A DNA stretch of 64,000 bases from Roseiconus lacunae (GTDB lineage: Bacteria; Planctomycetota; Planctomycetia; Pirellulales; Pirellulaceae). The translations under genes and the position numbers were made by a program. Below, in pieces: positions 38,358 through 47,482 of this stretch (the stretch's first letter is position 1; each line of letters opens with the position of its first letter). The notes under the pieces are model-generated. The model saw only the letters and a list, made by a program, of their open reading frames with translations. It was not told the origin of the DNA and made no database searches. The stretch covers positions 62,001-126,000 of the forward strand of contig NZ_VSZO01000043.1 of NCBI RefSeq assembly GCF_008312935.1. The letters are read 5' to 3'.

Positions 38358-40968
38358 AGCGAAGCTTTTCGGCCAAAAATTTGGCACTCGGCCCCGCCAT
38401 TTGCTCGGCCAACGTTTCCGGAGTTCCTTCGCCGGTGAGGTGGCCGCCGGCACTTCCGCCCTCGGGTCCCAAGTCGATGATCCAATCGCAGCACGCCAAC
38501 AGATCAAAGTCGTGTTCAATCACGACCACCGTGTTGCCGGCATCGACCAGCTTCTGCAGCACATCGATCAATCGTTTCACATCGACAAAATGCAGGCCCG
38601 TGGTCGGTTCGTCCAAGATGTAAAGCGTTTTCCCGGTCGATACCCGAGCCAGCTCGGTCCCCAGTTTGATGCGCTGCGATTCACCGCCGCTAAGCGTTGT
38701 GCTGCTTTGTCCCAGGTGCATGTATCCCAGGCCCACCGCACGCAGCGATGTCAATAAACGCAACACTTTGGGGACGTTGACAAAGAACTCGCACGCTTGA
38801 TCGACATTCATCGCAAGCACGTCAGCGACCGTCGCGCCTTTGAATCGGACTTGCAGCGTTTGCCGGTTGAAACGCTTGCCGTTGCAGCGCGGGCAAGTCA
38901 CATACAGGTCGCTCAGGAAATTCATCTCGATCCGTTCGACGCCGTGGCCTTTGCAAAGTTCACAGCGTCCGGCGGCCGAATTAAAACTGAAACGACTCGC
39001 CGTGAATCCGCGCGTCTTGGCCTCTCGTGTCGCCGCATAGACTTTGCGTATCTCATCGAGCACTCCGCTATAGGTTGCCGGACAAGACCGTGGTCCTCGA
39101 CCGATCGGAGCTTGATCGATCGGTATCAACTTATCAACCAAGTCTGCGCCTTCGAGCGATTTGAACTGGGTCACCGAGTCCTTTCGAACCGGCAACTTCT
39201 TTCCGGTTTCCAGCTTGTGTTGAAGCGCAGGGAGCAGAGTTTCGCGAACGAGGGAACTTTTTCCACTGCCCGAAACGCCGCTGACCCCGATCAGACATCC
39301 GATCGGGAACTTCACGTCGATGCCCTTTAAGTTGTGCGTCGTCACCCCGCGCAAAACCAGCGTTTGTTCGCTCCGGCGTCGTGTCTCGGGAATCGGAACA
39401 CTGTCGGCGCAGGAGAGATACCTACCGGTAACACTGTTGCGATTCGCTTGAATCTGTTTGGGCGTTCCCTGGGCGATGATTTCACCGCCTCCGGCGCCTG
39501 CCCCCGGACCGACATCGATCAACCGATCGGCCGCACGCATCGTGGCTTCGTCATGTTCGACGACGACGATCGTATTCCCTTGACGTTGAAGTTCACGTAG
39601 GCATTCGATCAGTCGATCATGATCGGCCGGATGCAAGCCGATCGAAGGTTCATCGAGCACATAACAAACCCCGACCAGGCCGCTGCCAATGCTGGTTGCC
39701 AAGCGAACGCGTTGTAGTTCGCCACCGGAAAGCGTGTCGGCGGAGCGATCGAGTGTCAGATAGGGTGCGCCGACTCGTTGCAAGAACGTCAAACGTTTCG
39801 AGACTTCGCGTACGATCGGCTGGGCCACCGCTTTGTGCAGCGCCGAAAAGTGACTGCCGGGGCCTCCTTCATCGGGTTGAGCATCGCTCGCGTTGCGTTC
39901 CAGAGTATTCATCCATGCCAGGGATTCGTTGACGTTCATTGCCGTCAGTTCGGCGATCGAGATGCCTCCGATCGTCACCCCCAACGATTGACGCTTTAAT
40001 CGCGCGCCATCACAGTCGGGGCAAACACGTGGCGAAGTCTTCGCGTCAACGATTCCCAGTCCATCACAAGTAGGGCAAGCACCGTAGGGACTGTTAAACG
40101 AAAACGAACGTGGTTCGATTTCATCGATGCTTGCGCCGCATTCAATGCAGGCCATCGACGTACTGTGAATTTGATCGACCCAGTCACCCGATTCTGATTG
40201 AACCGCCGAAGTCACCAATCCTTCACCCAGACGCAACGCGAGCGTGAGCGAATCTGCCAATCGGGATTCGACCCCTTCACGTATGACCAACCGATCGACG
40301 ATCGCTTCGATCGTATGATTCTTTCGAACGGCAAGTTCGGGAACATCGTCAAGTAAGTAAACTTGTCCGTCGACTCGCGCGCGAACCAACCCGGCCACTT
40401 GAATCGACTGCAGCACATCACGATGGGCTCCCTTGCGGCCGCGTACCATCGGTGACAGCAACATCATCTTGGTCCCGTCCGGGGACGCGAGCAGGGTTTC
40501 GCGGATCGCGTCGGGTGATTGACGGTCGATACTGGCTCCGCAAGCGGCGCAGTGGGGTGTGCCAACTCGGGCGAACAACAACCGCAAGTAATCGTAGACT
40601 TCGGTGACCGTCGCGACGGTACTCCGGGCACTCGTCGAGCCGCCTTTCTGATCGATCGCCATGGTCGGTGCTAGACCGTCAATCCAATCGACATCCGGGC
40701 GAGGAAGCGAATCGAGAAACTGACGCGCATACGCGGACAGGCTATCGATGTATTGCCGTTGTCCTTCGGCAAACAGAGTGTCAAAAGCGAGCGAACTTTT
40801 ACCGCTCCCGGAAACGCCGGTGATGACCGTGATCGCGTCGCGCGGGATGTCGACATCGACCGACTTCAGATTGTGAACCCGGGCGCCGCGGATCCGAATG
40901 CTGTTCGCGGCGCTCGCGCGTTTCTGTTTCCTGGCGGTCGATTGCTTTGCAGTGGCGGAGGGGGGCAC
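38356..40968 (-). CDS. uvrA: Excinuclease ABC subunit A
   Basis: An 870-residue UvrA, slightly shorter than the usual ~940. There are two ABC modules: Walker A GVSGSGKSSLAFD near residue 51 and GVSGSGKSSLVRE in the second half; signatures LSGGELQR and LSGGESQR; Walker B segments VLDEPSIGLHP and ILDEPTTGLHF. Zinc sites are visible as CIECG/CPTCDG and CELCKG/CPRCNG. A UvrB-binding region (LLSPMVRGRKGAHRDVL) is present, so it is a canonical damage-recognition subunit of nucleotide excision repair and not a UvrA2-type paralogue. The short length reflects compact insertion domains. Confidence 0.96.
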   Translation of the reverse strand: MPPSATAKQSTARKQKRASAANSIRIRGARVHNLKSVDVDIPRDAITVITGVSGSGKSSLAFDTLFAEGQRQYIDSLSAYARQFLDSLPRPDVDWIDGLAPTMAIDQKGGSTSARSTVATVTEVYDYLRLLFARVGTPHCAACGASIDRQSPDAIRETLLASPDGTKMMLLSPMVRGRKGAHRDVLQSIQVAGLVRARVDGQVYLLDDVPELAVRKNHTIEAIVDRLVIREGVESRLADSLTLALRLGEGLVTSAVQSESGDWVDQIHSTSMACIECGASIDEIEPRSFSFNSPYGACPTCDGLGIVDAKTSPRVCPDCDGARLKRQSLGVTIGGISIAELTAMNVNESLAWMNTLERNASDAQPDEGGPGSHFSALHKAVAQPIVREVSKRLTFLQRVGAPYLTLDRSADTLSGGELQRVRLATSIGSGLVGVCYVLDEPSIGLHPADHDRLIECLRELQRQGNTIVVVEHDEATMRAADRLIDVGPGAGAGGGEIIAQGTPKQIQANRNSVTGRYLSCADSVPIPETRRRSEQTLVLRGVTTHNLKGIDVKFPIGCLIGVSGVSGSGKSSLVRETLLPALQHKLETGKKLPVRKDSVTQFKSLEGADLVDKLIPIDQAPIGRGPRSCPATYSGVLDEIRKVYAATREAKTRGFTASRFSFNSAAGRCELCKGHGVERIEMNFLSDLYVTCPRCNGKRFNRQTLQVRFKGATVADVLAMNVDQACEFFVNVPKVLRLLTSLRAVGLGYMHLGQSSTTLSGGESQRIKLGTELARVSTGKTLYILDEPTTGLHFVDVKRLIDVLQKLVDAGNTVVVIEHDFDLLACCDWIIDLGPEGGSAGGHLTGEGTPETLAEQMAGPSAKFLAEKLR

Positions 40969-40980
40969 TAAAGTTAAGCC

Positions 40981-41053
40981 TAGTGTTTCGTCGACATTTG
41001 AAATGAGAATTAGCCGGATGGTGTTGGCTACGGTTTCTGTGCAGGAACCGGGG
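40981..41053 (-). repeat. Dispersed intergenic repeat, copy D
   Basis: On the minus strand the sequence reads agaaaccgtagccaac, atccggctaattctc and gacgaaacacta, matching the other four copies. It starts 12 bp upstream of uvrA and contains the tagtgtttcg head seen at other loci. Confidence 0.8.
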
Positions 41054-41366
41054 GAAACGCCCGTCGTCTAATGCTCCGCCTCCAAACATTTACTTTAGAC
41101 GGTACTGTAGAACGTCGGGGCAAGATGCGAGCTGGCGACATCTGCGTTTTAAAATAAAAGCCGCCGTCTGCCAAAGCCCCTACCGGCAGTCAAGGGAGCG
41201 TTGACCTCGCGCGCGACAAGCCGAGGCCAGTTCCGGAAATCGTCCGATGCGGTTTGAAAGTCACGTCGCAGCCGCCGTTCGGTGGCGGGACGCCTCAAAC
41301 GACATGCGATCTCTCGATGGACTGAGTCCCTACCGGTTGAGGCGAAATCAAGCCGAGAAGCTGGCT
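41054..41366. other. Intergenic region upstream of uvrA
   Basis: Apart from a fragment resembling the short stop-anchored element (taatgctccgcctcc at 41069-41083) I see no gene. The uvrA promoter is expected here; an AT-rich patch (ttttaaaataaaag) lies at 41145-41160. Confidence 0.4.
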
Positions 41367-42317
41367 TTAGGCTGCTTTGGCTAGTTTTGCCAGCCGTTTG
41401 GCGACACGAGGTGGTGGGGTTCTCCAGCGTCGATGAAGCCACCAATACTGCTCGACCGCCTCGCCGACGCTTTCGGCAAGCCGACGATTGTACCAGCGAG
41501 TCAAAGTGTGCACCGTTTCGCAGTGGCCTTCGGGATCGTCCTCCGGGTCGGCCACCCCCAGACTGCCGGACTCGAATTTCATTGGTTGATGGTCTAGCCG
41601 TTTGGTGAATCCCGCCAGCATCGGCGCACCGCTGCCGAGCGAGAACAACGGGAGTGCTTTATGACAAGACGCGTGCACACCAAGAAAACGCTCCCAGCAA
41701 CCTTTCGGGCCGGCATGTTGGTCGGCCAAGATCGCCAGCATCCCGCCGGCGGAGAGGTGTTGATCGACTTCGACCGCACATCCATCCTTGTCCAGTAAAC
41801 GCTGTCCCTTCGCACTGCGAAACCGCTCGACCCAGCGATGTAAATACGGATTGTCCAGTGTTCTGGCGATCGTCGTTGCTTCACAGCCCATCAATCCTGC
41901 CGTGTAGCCACCGATTTCAAAGTTCCCAAAGTGTCCCGAGACCATCACCACCGGCCTGCGTGACAAACAGGCTCTTAGAATGTCGCGCTGGTTGCGAAAA
42001 CGTACGTACTCGGTCCAGTTCGTCAGGTGCAGTCGACGGCCGGCCCAGGCAATTTCGCAAACCATCAAGAGCAGCGAATGCCACATCGCAAGTTCCAACG
42101 CACGGCGTTCCGAACGCGTCGCATCAGGAAAGACCTGGGCGAGATTATTGGCCGTCGTCCGATGTCGTATGCGAAACACTCTCGCCGCGAACCATGCCAA
42201 GCCTCGGCACATCGAATCACCCATATCCAGAGGCATCGTTTGCACGAAGGCCACGAACAGGCGGACGAAGATGTAGGCAAAAAAATGAGACGCGGTTTGG
42301 ATGAATGGTCGGATCAT
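41367..42317 (-). CDS. LpxL/HtrB-like lysophospholipid acyltransferase
   Basis: A 316-residue protein of the lipid A lauroyl/myristoyl acyltransferase family. It has an N-terminal hydrophobic anchor (HFFAYIFVRLFVAF), the catalytic H-x4-E motif in SGHFGNFEIGG, and the ADQHAG and KALPLFSLGSGAP segments. It adds a secondary acyl chain to lipid A at the inner membrane, or a related reaction in ornithine or other glycolipids. It indicates that this organism makes an LPS-type lipid. It is the second gene after the small protein at 42404-42736, 86 bp apart. Confidence 0.9.
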   Translation of the reverse strand: MIRPFIQTASHFFAYIFVRLFVAFVQTMPLDMGDSMCRGLAWFAARVFRIRHRTTANNLAQVFPDATRSERRALELAMWHSLLLMVCEIAWAGRRLHLTNWTEYVRFRNQRDILRACLSRRPVVMVSGHFGNFEIGGYTAGLMGCEATTIARTLDNPYLHRWVERFRSAKGQRLLDKDGCAVEVDQHLSAGGMLAILADQHAGPKGCWERFLGVHASCHKALPLFSLGSGAPMLAGFTKRLDHQPMKFESGSLGVADPEDDPEGHCETVHTLTRWYNRRLAESVGEAVEQYWWLHRRWRTPPPRVAKRLAKLAKAA

Positions 42318-42403
42318 CGGTCAGAAGAAACGGATGCGACGAAGGTAAGAACGTCCGTCGGATGGGGATCGGGGCAGCAAAATTTCAATCCGAGCACGAT
42401 CCC

Positions 42404-42736
42404 TTAGGGAGTCCCCGCGACCTCGTGAGCGAGTCCATCCTGAGACCGTCGGTAGGATTCCAATATATCGGTGATTTGTCCCAACTGATCGGTCGTAGTT
42501 GCTGATAGGTCCAGGAATAAGATGCGTCGTTGCCCGACTTGGCACCACCCCGGTTGCTGGTCTTCGAGCACCATCCGTCGCACATCAAACCCCATTTGCT
42601 TGGCTTGGCCGAGGGCAAGGCTCAGTCGTTGAGCAACATTTAATCCATTCGTTCTCGGGGCTCGTTCGAGTGGCATCCTGCTCCTCGTGGTTCGACGTTG
42701 ACGGGGGCGTTGGTCGGTCGCGGCTGTTGCAAACAT
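42404..42736 (-). CDS. Conserved-looking small protein of unknown function
   Basis: A 110-residue protein. The region from residue ~30 (NGLNVAQRLSLALGQAKQMG) to ~98 has an alternating helix/strand composition typical of a real folded domain. The basic N-terminus suggests that an ATG at 42676 could be the true start. No family is recognised. It is placed upstream of the LpxL-like gene on the same strand. Confidence 0.6.
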   Translation of the reverse strand: MFATAATDQRPRQRRTTRSRMPLERAPRTNGLNVAQRLSLALGQAKQMGFDVRRMVLEDQQPGWCQVGQRRILFLDLSATTTDQLGQITDILESYRRSQDGLAHEVAGTP

Positions 42737-43097
42737 CGTTCGCCGCGGTTCTCACTGATCGAGACGTGGCTCGGTTTCGCTAGCAATACAGTAAAAACTT
42801 TTCCGATTGCGGGACCCAGTGTGACCTGGCTGACTTGCAAGACACGGGGGACTCGTGAAGCACGGAAAAGCTGCACTTACGCACAAACGTCAGGTATAGC
42901 AACGGTGGTCTGCCGGACGATAGATCAAGTGGTGCCGCGATCAAATGACCGCACAGTGCTTCAACGCGACGGCGATTTCGCTTGATCGCCACGGCGGTTC
43001 GGGGCGGATGAGATCCGATCGCCCAGATTCTGACCGGGATTACGACGCGGACACCGAGCCAAACCGACCAGCCTTCCGACAGCCTTAGCGGAAACGA
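42737..43097. other. Divergent intergenic region
   Basis: This 361-bp gap between the minus-strand small gene and the plus-strand kinase should hold both promoters. No gene, repeat or strong hairpin was recognised. Confidence 0.4.
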
Positions 43098-43910
43098 ATG
43101 ACTCAGCCAACGCCCCAGTCCGTCTCGCCGATCACTTCCCATCGTTCTCATGCGGCGACGACGGGAGCGTCCGAGGCAGAGTTAATCGAACAGATCGGAC
43201 AACTGAAAGCTCAGTTGCGTCAGAACCAAGCGATGGCTTCGTTGGGCGAATTGACCAGCACGGCCACTCACGAATTTAACAACGTGCTGATGACGGTGAT
43301 CAACTACGCCCGACTCGGCATCCGCAATCGCGACGATGCTTCGCGTGACAAAGCACTTTCTAAAATTCTCGAAGCTTCCGAACGCGCCGCGCGAATTACA
43401 TCGACCATTCTCGCCCAGGCACGCAATCGCTCCGACGCGATGGAGCCGACCGATCTGGTCGCCCTCGTACAGGACACGATGGTCCTGCTTGAACGCGAGA
43501 TGAACAAATATCGTGTGAGTGTCGCGACCGAGTTCGCCGAGGGCACCGCGAAGGCACTCGCCGCCGGAAACCAGATTCAACGCGTGCTGTTAAATCTATT
43601 GATCAACGCCCGACAAGCGATCGGTGAAGGTGGCCAGTTGGTCGTCGCGGTTCGGAACAGCGATGACGGGGAGCACGTCGAAGTGATGGTGCGTGATAGC
43701 GGCTGTGGCATCGCCCAGGAAACACTGCCTAAAATCTTCCAGCCGTTTTTCTCTACCAAAAGCGGGCCTGATGAATCAGGAAAAGGCGGTACCGGGTTAG
43801 GGTTGTCGGCGTGCAAAGAAATCATCGATTCGCACAACGGCAAGATTCGTGTCGAAAGCAGTGTCGGCGTTGGCACCGCATTCACCATTCGGCTTCCTAA
43901 AGCCAGCTAG
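43098..43910 (+). CDS. Soluble sensor histidine kinase without sensor domain
   Basis: A 270-residue kinase. A short coiled-coil-like N-terminus (EAELIEQIGQLKAQLRQNQ) leads to the phospho-acceptor region ASLGELTSTATHEFNNVL with H58. An HATPase follows with the N box NLLINARQAI, G1 DSGCGIA, the F box FQPFFSTK and G2 GGTGLGLS. There is no membrane helix, PAS or receiver domain, and no adjacent response regulator, so it probably works with an unlinked partner or sensor. The TAG stop is also the first three bases of the short repeated element. Confidence 0.93.
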   Translation: MTQPTPQSVSPITSHRSHAATTGASEAELIEQIGQLKAQLRQNQAMASLGELTSTATHEFNNVLMTVINYARLGIRNRDDASRDKALSKILEASERAARITSTILAQARNRSDAMEPTDLVALVQDTMVLLEREMNKYRVSVATEFAEGTAKALAAGNQIQRVLLNLLINARQAIGEGGQLVVAVRNSDDGEHVEVMVRDSGCGIAQETLPKIFQPFFSTKSGPDESGKGGTGLGLSACKEIIDSHNGKIRVESSVGVGTAFTIRLPKAS

Positions 43911-44034
43911 TGCTCGGTCATACCAAGTGTTTGCGGTTGGCTTTTCAGCCGCCAGATGCCGGTCCTGGTTATTGCTCGGGAACCGTGGCTAACGCCGTGC
44001 GGCTGATTCTCATTCCAGATGCTAACGAAACACT
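43908..44034 (+). repeat. Stop-anchored element plus dispersed repeat, copy B
   Basis: The kinase stop TAG begins tagtgctcgg and taccaagtgtttgcgg, a variant of the short element found at fabD and galE. After a small stem-loop (ggct/agcc), the core gaaccgtggctaac, gtgcggctgattctc and gctaacgaaacact follows at 43979-44034. Confidence 0.75.
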
Positions 44035-44083
44035 CGCGTTCGTTCGCTCGTTCCGGTCGTTGCCTAACGAATTTCGAAGGCGA

Positions 44084-44512
44084 CTAGGTCGTGCGTCGAT
44101 CTCGAAGTCGACGGACCGCTTTTTGGGCAAGTTTCGGCAACGATCGCTGGATCATTTTCCCTGAACACTCGGCGTCCTTTTTGGGGCGTACGATAAAGTC
44201 GTAACCGGTAGGAATACGATCCTGCTGGGTTCGGAATGATTCTCGGATCAAACGCTTCCAGCGATTGCGAACGACCGCATTGCCGGTTTTCTTCGGGATC
44301 GTTACGCCCAATCTTCTGTCCGACCGGTCTTGAGTTGACGACGTTTTTTGGGCGAGCAATGCTTCTTGAGGAATCGCGAAGACGACCAAACAGTTGTCGG
44401 CGGCACATGTCCCACGTCGCAAGATCAGCGTGAACTCGCTTCCTCGAGTCACACGTTTCGCCTTCGGAAACGTGTGGCGACCGCGGGCAGTGTTCGTGGT
44501 TATTTTGGCCAT
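44084..44512 (-). CDS. rnpA: Ribonuclease P protein component
   Basis: A 142-residue RnpA. The family signature RLGVTIPKKTGNAVVRNRWK and then RLIRESFRTQ contains the conserved Arg-rich RNR motif that contacts the RNase P RNA; an N-terminal TFPKAKRVTRGSEF matches the usual start of the fold. It processes tRNA 5' ends with the catalytic RNA. The ATG at 44512 was chosen; a GTG at 44527 overlaps the stop of the J-protein gene (TAGTG). The usual neighbours rpmH and dnaA are absent here. Confidence 0.92.
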   Translation of the reverse strand: MAKITTNTARGRHTFPKAKRVTRGSEFTLILRRGTCAADNCLVVFAIPQEALLAQKTSSTQDRSDRRLGVTIPKKTGNAVVRNRWKRLIRESFRTQQDRIPTGYDFIVRPKKDAECSGKMIQRSLPKLAQKAVRRLRDRRTT

Positions 44513-44526
44513 CGATTCAATGCGCA

Positions 44527-45501
44527 CTACAACTTGATCTGATCACGCACCGATTGCGGATTGCGTTCGGCGAACGTCTTGATCAATTCTTGAGACGTTT
44601 CATCGACCGATTCCGGAACGCGAACTTGCAGTTGCACGATCAAGTCGCCGGGTTGTCCCGATTTGGGCTGAATCCCTTGACCCTTCAGACGCAGCTTGCG
44701 CCCGCTACTGCTACCGGCGGGAATGTTCAGCGCGACCGAACCGGCGGGCGTTGGCACGTCGACTTTGGCGCCCAGCACAGCTTCGCTGATGGTGACAGGT
44801 AAAGTCAATTCGAGGTTCTGGCCGTGCCGTTTAAAATGTTGATGCGGGGTGGTTTTGATGATCAAAATCAAGTCACCGCGGGGACCACCGTTGGGCGACG
44901 GACTGCCTTGTTCGCGGAGACGCATCTTGGCACCTTCGGCGACACCCGGTGGAAGCGTGACGGCCAGCTTCTCGCCGTTAACGTAAAACTCGGTCTCACC
45001 GCCTTTGATGACCAGTTCCAATGGCAGCTCAAGTTCGTGCCGAACGTTCGCGCCTTTTTGCGGGGCCCGCTGACGTGTGGCCGCACCGCCAGCGTTTCTT
45101 CCGCCCGCGGCCCGGCCGCCGAGAATCTGTTCGAAAAAATCTCCGAAGCCGCCTTCGAAGTTGAATCCCCCGGCTCCGCCGCCGCTTCCGGGGCGAGCAC
45201 CACCGCCGCCGCCAAAAATTTGATCGAGGTCGAGTCCGTCGAATCCACCGGGCGAGGCACCCGAATAACCGCCACCGCGGATCTTTTCAAAGTCCGAGCC
45301 ATAGCGATCATACGCGGCGCGTTTCTCGTCATCGCTTAAAACGTCGTAAGCTTCTTGAATCCGCTTGAACCGGTCTTGCGCGTCTTTGCCGGGGTTTTTG
45401 TCCGGGTGATATTTTAGCGCGAGTTTTCGGTGCGCTTTCTTGATCTCGTCCTTCGACGCGTTTCGGGATACCCCCAGGATCTGATACAGGTCTTCTGACA
45501 C
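44527..45501 (-). CDS. DnaJ-type co-chaperone (CbpA-like)
   Basis: A 324-residue class B J-protein. The J domain is at residues 1-70 with YHPDKNP (HPD motif). A Gly/Phe-rich region (residues ~75-145, including GGGGG runs) follows, then two beta-barrel substrate-binding domains (from [14 protein letters not shown]) and a C-terminal segment. There is no CxxCxGxG zinc domain, so it is CbpA-like and not canonical DnaJ. It stimulates Hsp70 ATPase. It lies directly upstream of rnpA. Confidence 0.93.
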   Translation of the reverse strand: MSEDLYQILGVSRNASKDEIKKAHRKLALKYHPDKNPGKDAQDRFKRIQEAYDVLSDDEKRAAYDRYGSDFEKIRGGGYSGASPGGFDGLDLDQIFGGGGGARPGSGGGAGGFNFEGGFGDFFEQILGGRAAGGRNAGGAATRQRAPQKGANVRHELELPLELVIKGGETEFYVNGEKLAVTLPPGVAEGAKMRLREQGSPSPNGGPRGDLILIIKTTPHQHFKRHGQNLELTLPVTISEAVLGAKVDVPTPAGSVALNIPAGSSSGRKLRLKGQGIQPKSGQPGDLIVQLQVRVPESVDETSQELIKTFAERNPQSVRDQIKL

Positions 45502-45608
45502 GATGAATTAACACTATGCGGTTGAATGGAAGTCGGCCAAGCGTCTGGCTCGCCTTTTATACTGCAAGGGAGACAATCTTGGCAGGACAATCAAAACCGA
45601 CGAGTCAA

Positions 45609-47267
45609 ATGCAATCTTTGCGCCAGTTGCGGACATCCGCCGTTTGTAAACACCGCGTTTGTGCGAGACACGGCTTTCGGCAGTGTCTGTTTTATTCTGT
45701 CGTCGTGTTGGTGACGTTTGTATCGATCACCGGCTTAGGCGCGGGGCGACTCTGGGCGGCGGGCGGAACGTTAACGCTGAATCTTGTCGATGAGACGACC
45801 GACGAGCCGGTGATTTCTCGAGTGGAGTGTTTTCGTGTTCAGCCAGGCAAACGCGATAAGCCGATGCCGATTCGGCAGACCGTTGATGCGGGAATGGGGG
45901 TCGTTGTTGATCGTTCGGTACTGATGGAATTACCCGACGGTGCCTATCGTTTGCAGATTATTCGTGGTCCCGAATACCGCGTCGTCGGCGCAAGTTTTTC
46001 GCTTGAGAAGACCAGCTTGGATGAAAAAACGGTTGCGCTTCCGCGAATGATTGAAATGAAACGCGAAGGCTGGATGTCGGGAGATTGCTGCGTCGTTCCC
46101 AGCTCGAATAGTTTGCCGCTGCGTATGGCGTCCGAAGATTTGCACGTCGTAGCGGTGCTGGAGGATGTGCCTGCCAAGCCGATCCCGCACCGTGATTCGG
46201 ATGAACCGATCGAGCACACGCCGACTTGGATTCGCAGTGACGTTGTATCCGCCGAAGGTTTGATTTTCTACGGAGTCGATGATGCCTTTCGATCTGAGAT
46301 CGCTGCGGCGAAGTCGTCAACCGAAATGTTGGTCGCGGCATCTCGGAGCGAGCTTGCTGGTCAACTAAAGGTCGGTGTGGAAAACCCGTTTGCTTGGGAG
46401 TTGCCGGTGTGGTTGGCCAGCCAGAAATTGGACGGATTGTTTGTCATGGGCGATTGGTTGCGACTGGACAAAACGATTTATCAGGTTCGTGACGGTCGCG
46501 GTGAGCAAGCATTTTCTCTTCGCGAGCCGACACAGGTGGGGCGTTATGCCGAGCAAATTTATCGCCATCTCCTTGATGCCGGTATCGATATCGTCCCGCT
46601 CGCCGGCGGTGGTGATGATTCCGCGGGAACGCCGGTTGGGTACAACCGACTTTATGTAACCAGTCACCATGAAGCGACGAACGAAACCGGTGTGTCGCGG
46701 CCGGTCCTGCCGACATCATCACGGCAATGGTGGGACGGGGTTTGGCAGGGTCGCAGCGTGGCAACGAATGGACCGTTGCTGCGTCCACTGGTCGCCGGAA
46801 CACTTCCGGGTCATGTGTTCGAAGGTCGGACCGGCGAAGTGCTGCAGTTGCACCCCGAATTAAACCTGACAGTTCGTGATCCGGTCGACTATTTGGAAGT
46901 GATTTACAACAACCAAGTCCATTACAGCGCGCGGTTGGATGAATTCGCCGAGGCTGGTGGAAGAATCCCGCCGATCGAAGCAAAGCAAAGCGGTTGGGTC
47001 ATCATGCGGGTGCTGACGCTGCACGAGGGCCATTACCGGGCTGCGATGACCGCACCATGGTGGATCGAATTCGACGGAGAACGCAGAGTCAGCCAAGCGA
47101 GTGTTGAGTTTTTTCGCGCTTGGTTATCGGCGTATGAAAAGCGACTCGCGCAAACGCAGCCCGAGGCGATTGATCGAGAAGCCCCGTTCGTTCGCGCCGC
47201 CCGTCGATTTTGGACACGGCGCGCCGAACAGTCGAAGCGATGGACGGGGAGTGCGGTCGCGAAGTGA
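45609..47267 (+). CDS. CehA/McbA-like exported protein lacking metal ligands
   Basis: A 552-residue protein. The ATG at 45609 gives a long signal-type N-terminus with a hydrophobic core (FYSVVVLVTFVSITGLGAG). The body follows the CehA/McbA metallohydrolase plan of planctomycetes: EGWMSGD, EDLHVVAVLE, NPFAWELPVWLASQKLDG, LLDAGIDIVPLAGGGDDS, GTPVGYNRLYV, WWDGVWQGRSVATNGPLL. Where relatives have an H-x-H metal-binding motif after SGD, this protein has C160-C161-V162, so the PHP-type metal centre looks lost. It may be a non-catalytic paralogue. Confidence 0.75.
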   Translation: MQSLRQLRTSAVCKHRVCARHGFRQCLFYSVVVLVTFVSITGLGAGRLWAAGGTLTLNLVDETTDEPVISRVECFRVQPGKRDKPMPIRQTVDAGMGVVVDRSVLMELPDGAYRLQIIRGPEYRVVGASFSLEKTSLDEKTVALPRMIEMKREGWMSGDCCVVPSSNSLPLRMASEDLHVVAVLEDVPAKPIPHRDSDEPIEHTPTWIRSDVVSAEGLIFYGVDDAFRSEIAAAKSSTEMLVAASRSELAGQLKVGVENPFAWELPVWLASQKLDGLFVMGDWLRLDKTIYQVRDGRGEQAFSLREPTQVGRYAEQIYRHLLDAGIDIVPLAGGGDDSAGTPVGYNRLYVTSHHEATNETGVSRPVLPTSSRQWWDGVWQGRSVATNGPLLRPLVAGTLPGHVFEGRTGEVLQLHPELNLTVRDPVDYLEVIYNNQVHYSARLDEFAEAGGRIPPIEAKQSGWVIMRVLTLHEGHYRAAMTAPWWIEFDGERRVSQASVEFFRAWLSAYEKRLAQTQPEAIDREAPFVRAARRFWTRRAEQSKRWTGSAVAK

Positions 47268-47322
47268 CCGTCGCCTGTTGTCGCCCGTCCCGAAAGCCGC
47301 TAACCCGTGCGGCTCCGTTGCA

Positions 47323-47350
47323 TTAGTGTTCCGCCTAGACCGAAGGTTCT
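47323..47350 (+). repeat. Short element, free copy
   Basis: ttagtgttccgcctagacc followed by gaaggttctggg resembles the element that starts at the fabD and galE stop codons, but here it is 55 bp past the end of the CehA-like gene. Confidence 0.55.
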
Positions 47351-47372
47351 GGGGCACTCGTTAGCAGACGGG

Positions 47373-47482
47373 GATTGGTTTCGGAGATTGCACCCAAACC
47401 GCGGCTAACGCCGTTCGGCTGATGGGGAAACCGCGGCTAACGCCGTTCGGCTGATCCTCATTTCAGGTATTGGCGAAGCACT
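47373..47482 (+). repeat. Dispersed intergenic repeat, copy C (core duplicated)
   Basis: The 28-base core starting aaaccgcggctaacgccg and ending ttcggctgat occurs twice in tandem (47396-47423 and 47428-47455), then catttcaggtattggcgaagcact runs directly into the minus-strand TAG stop of fabF. Confidence 0.85.
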
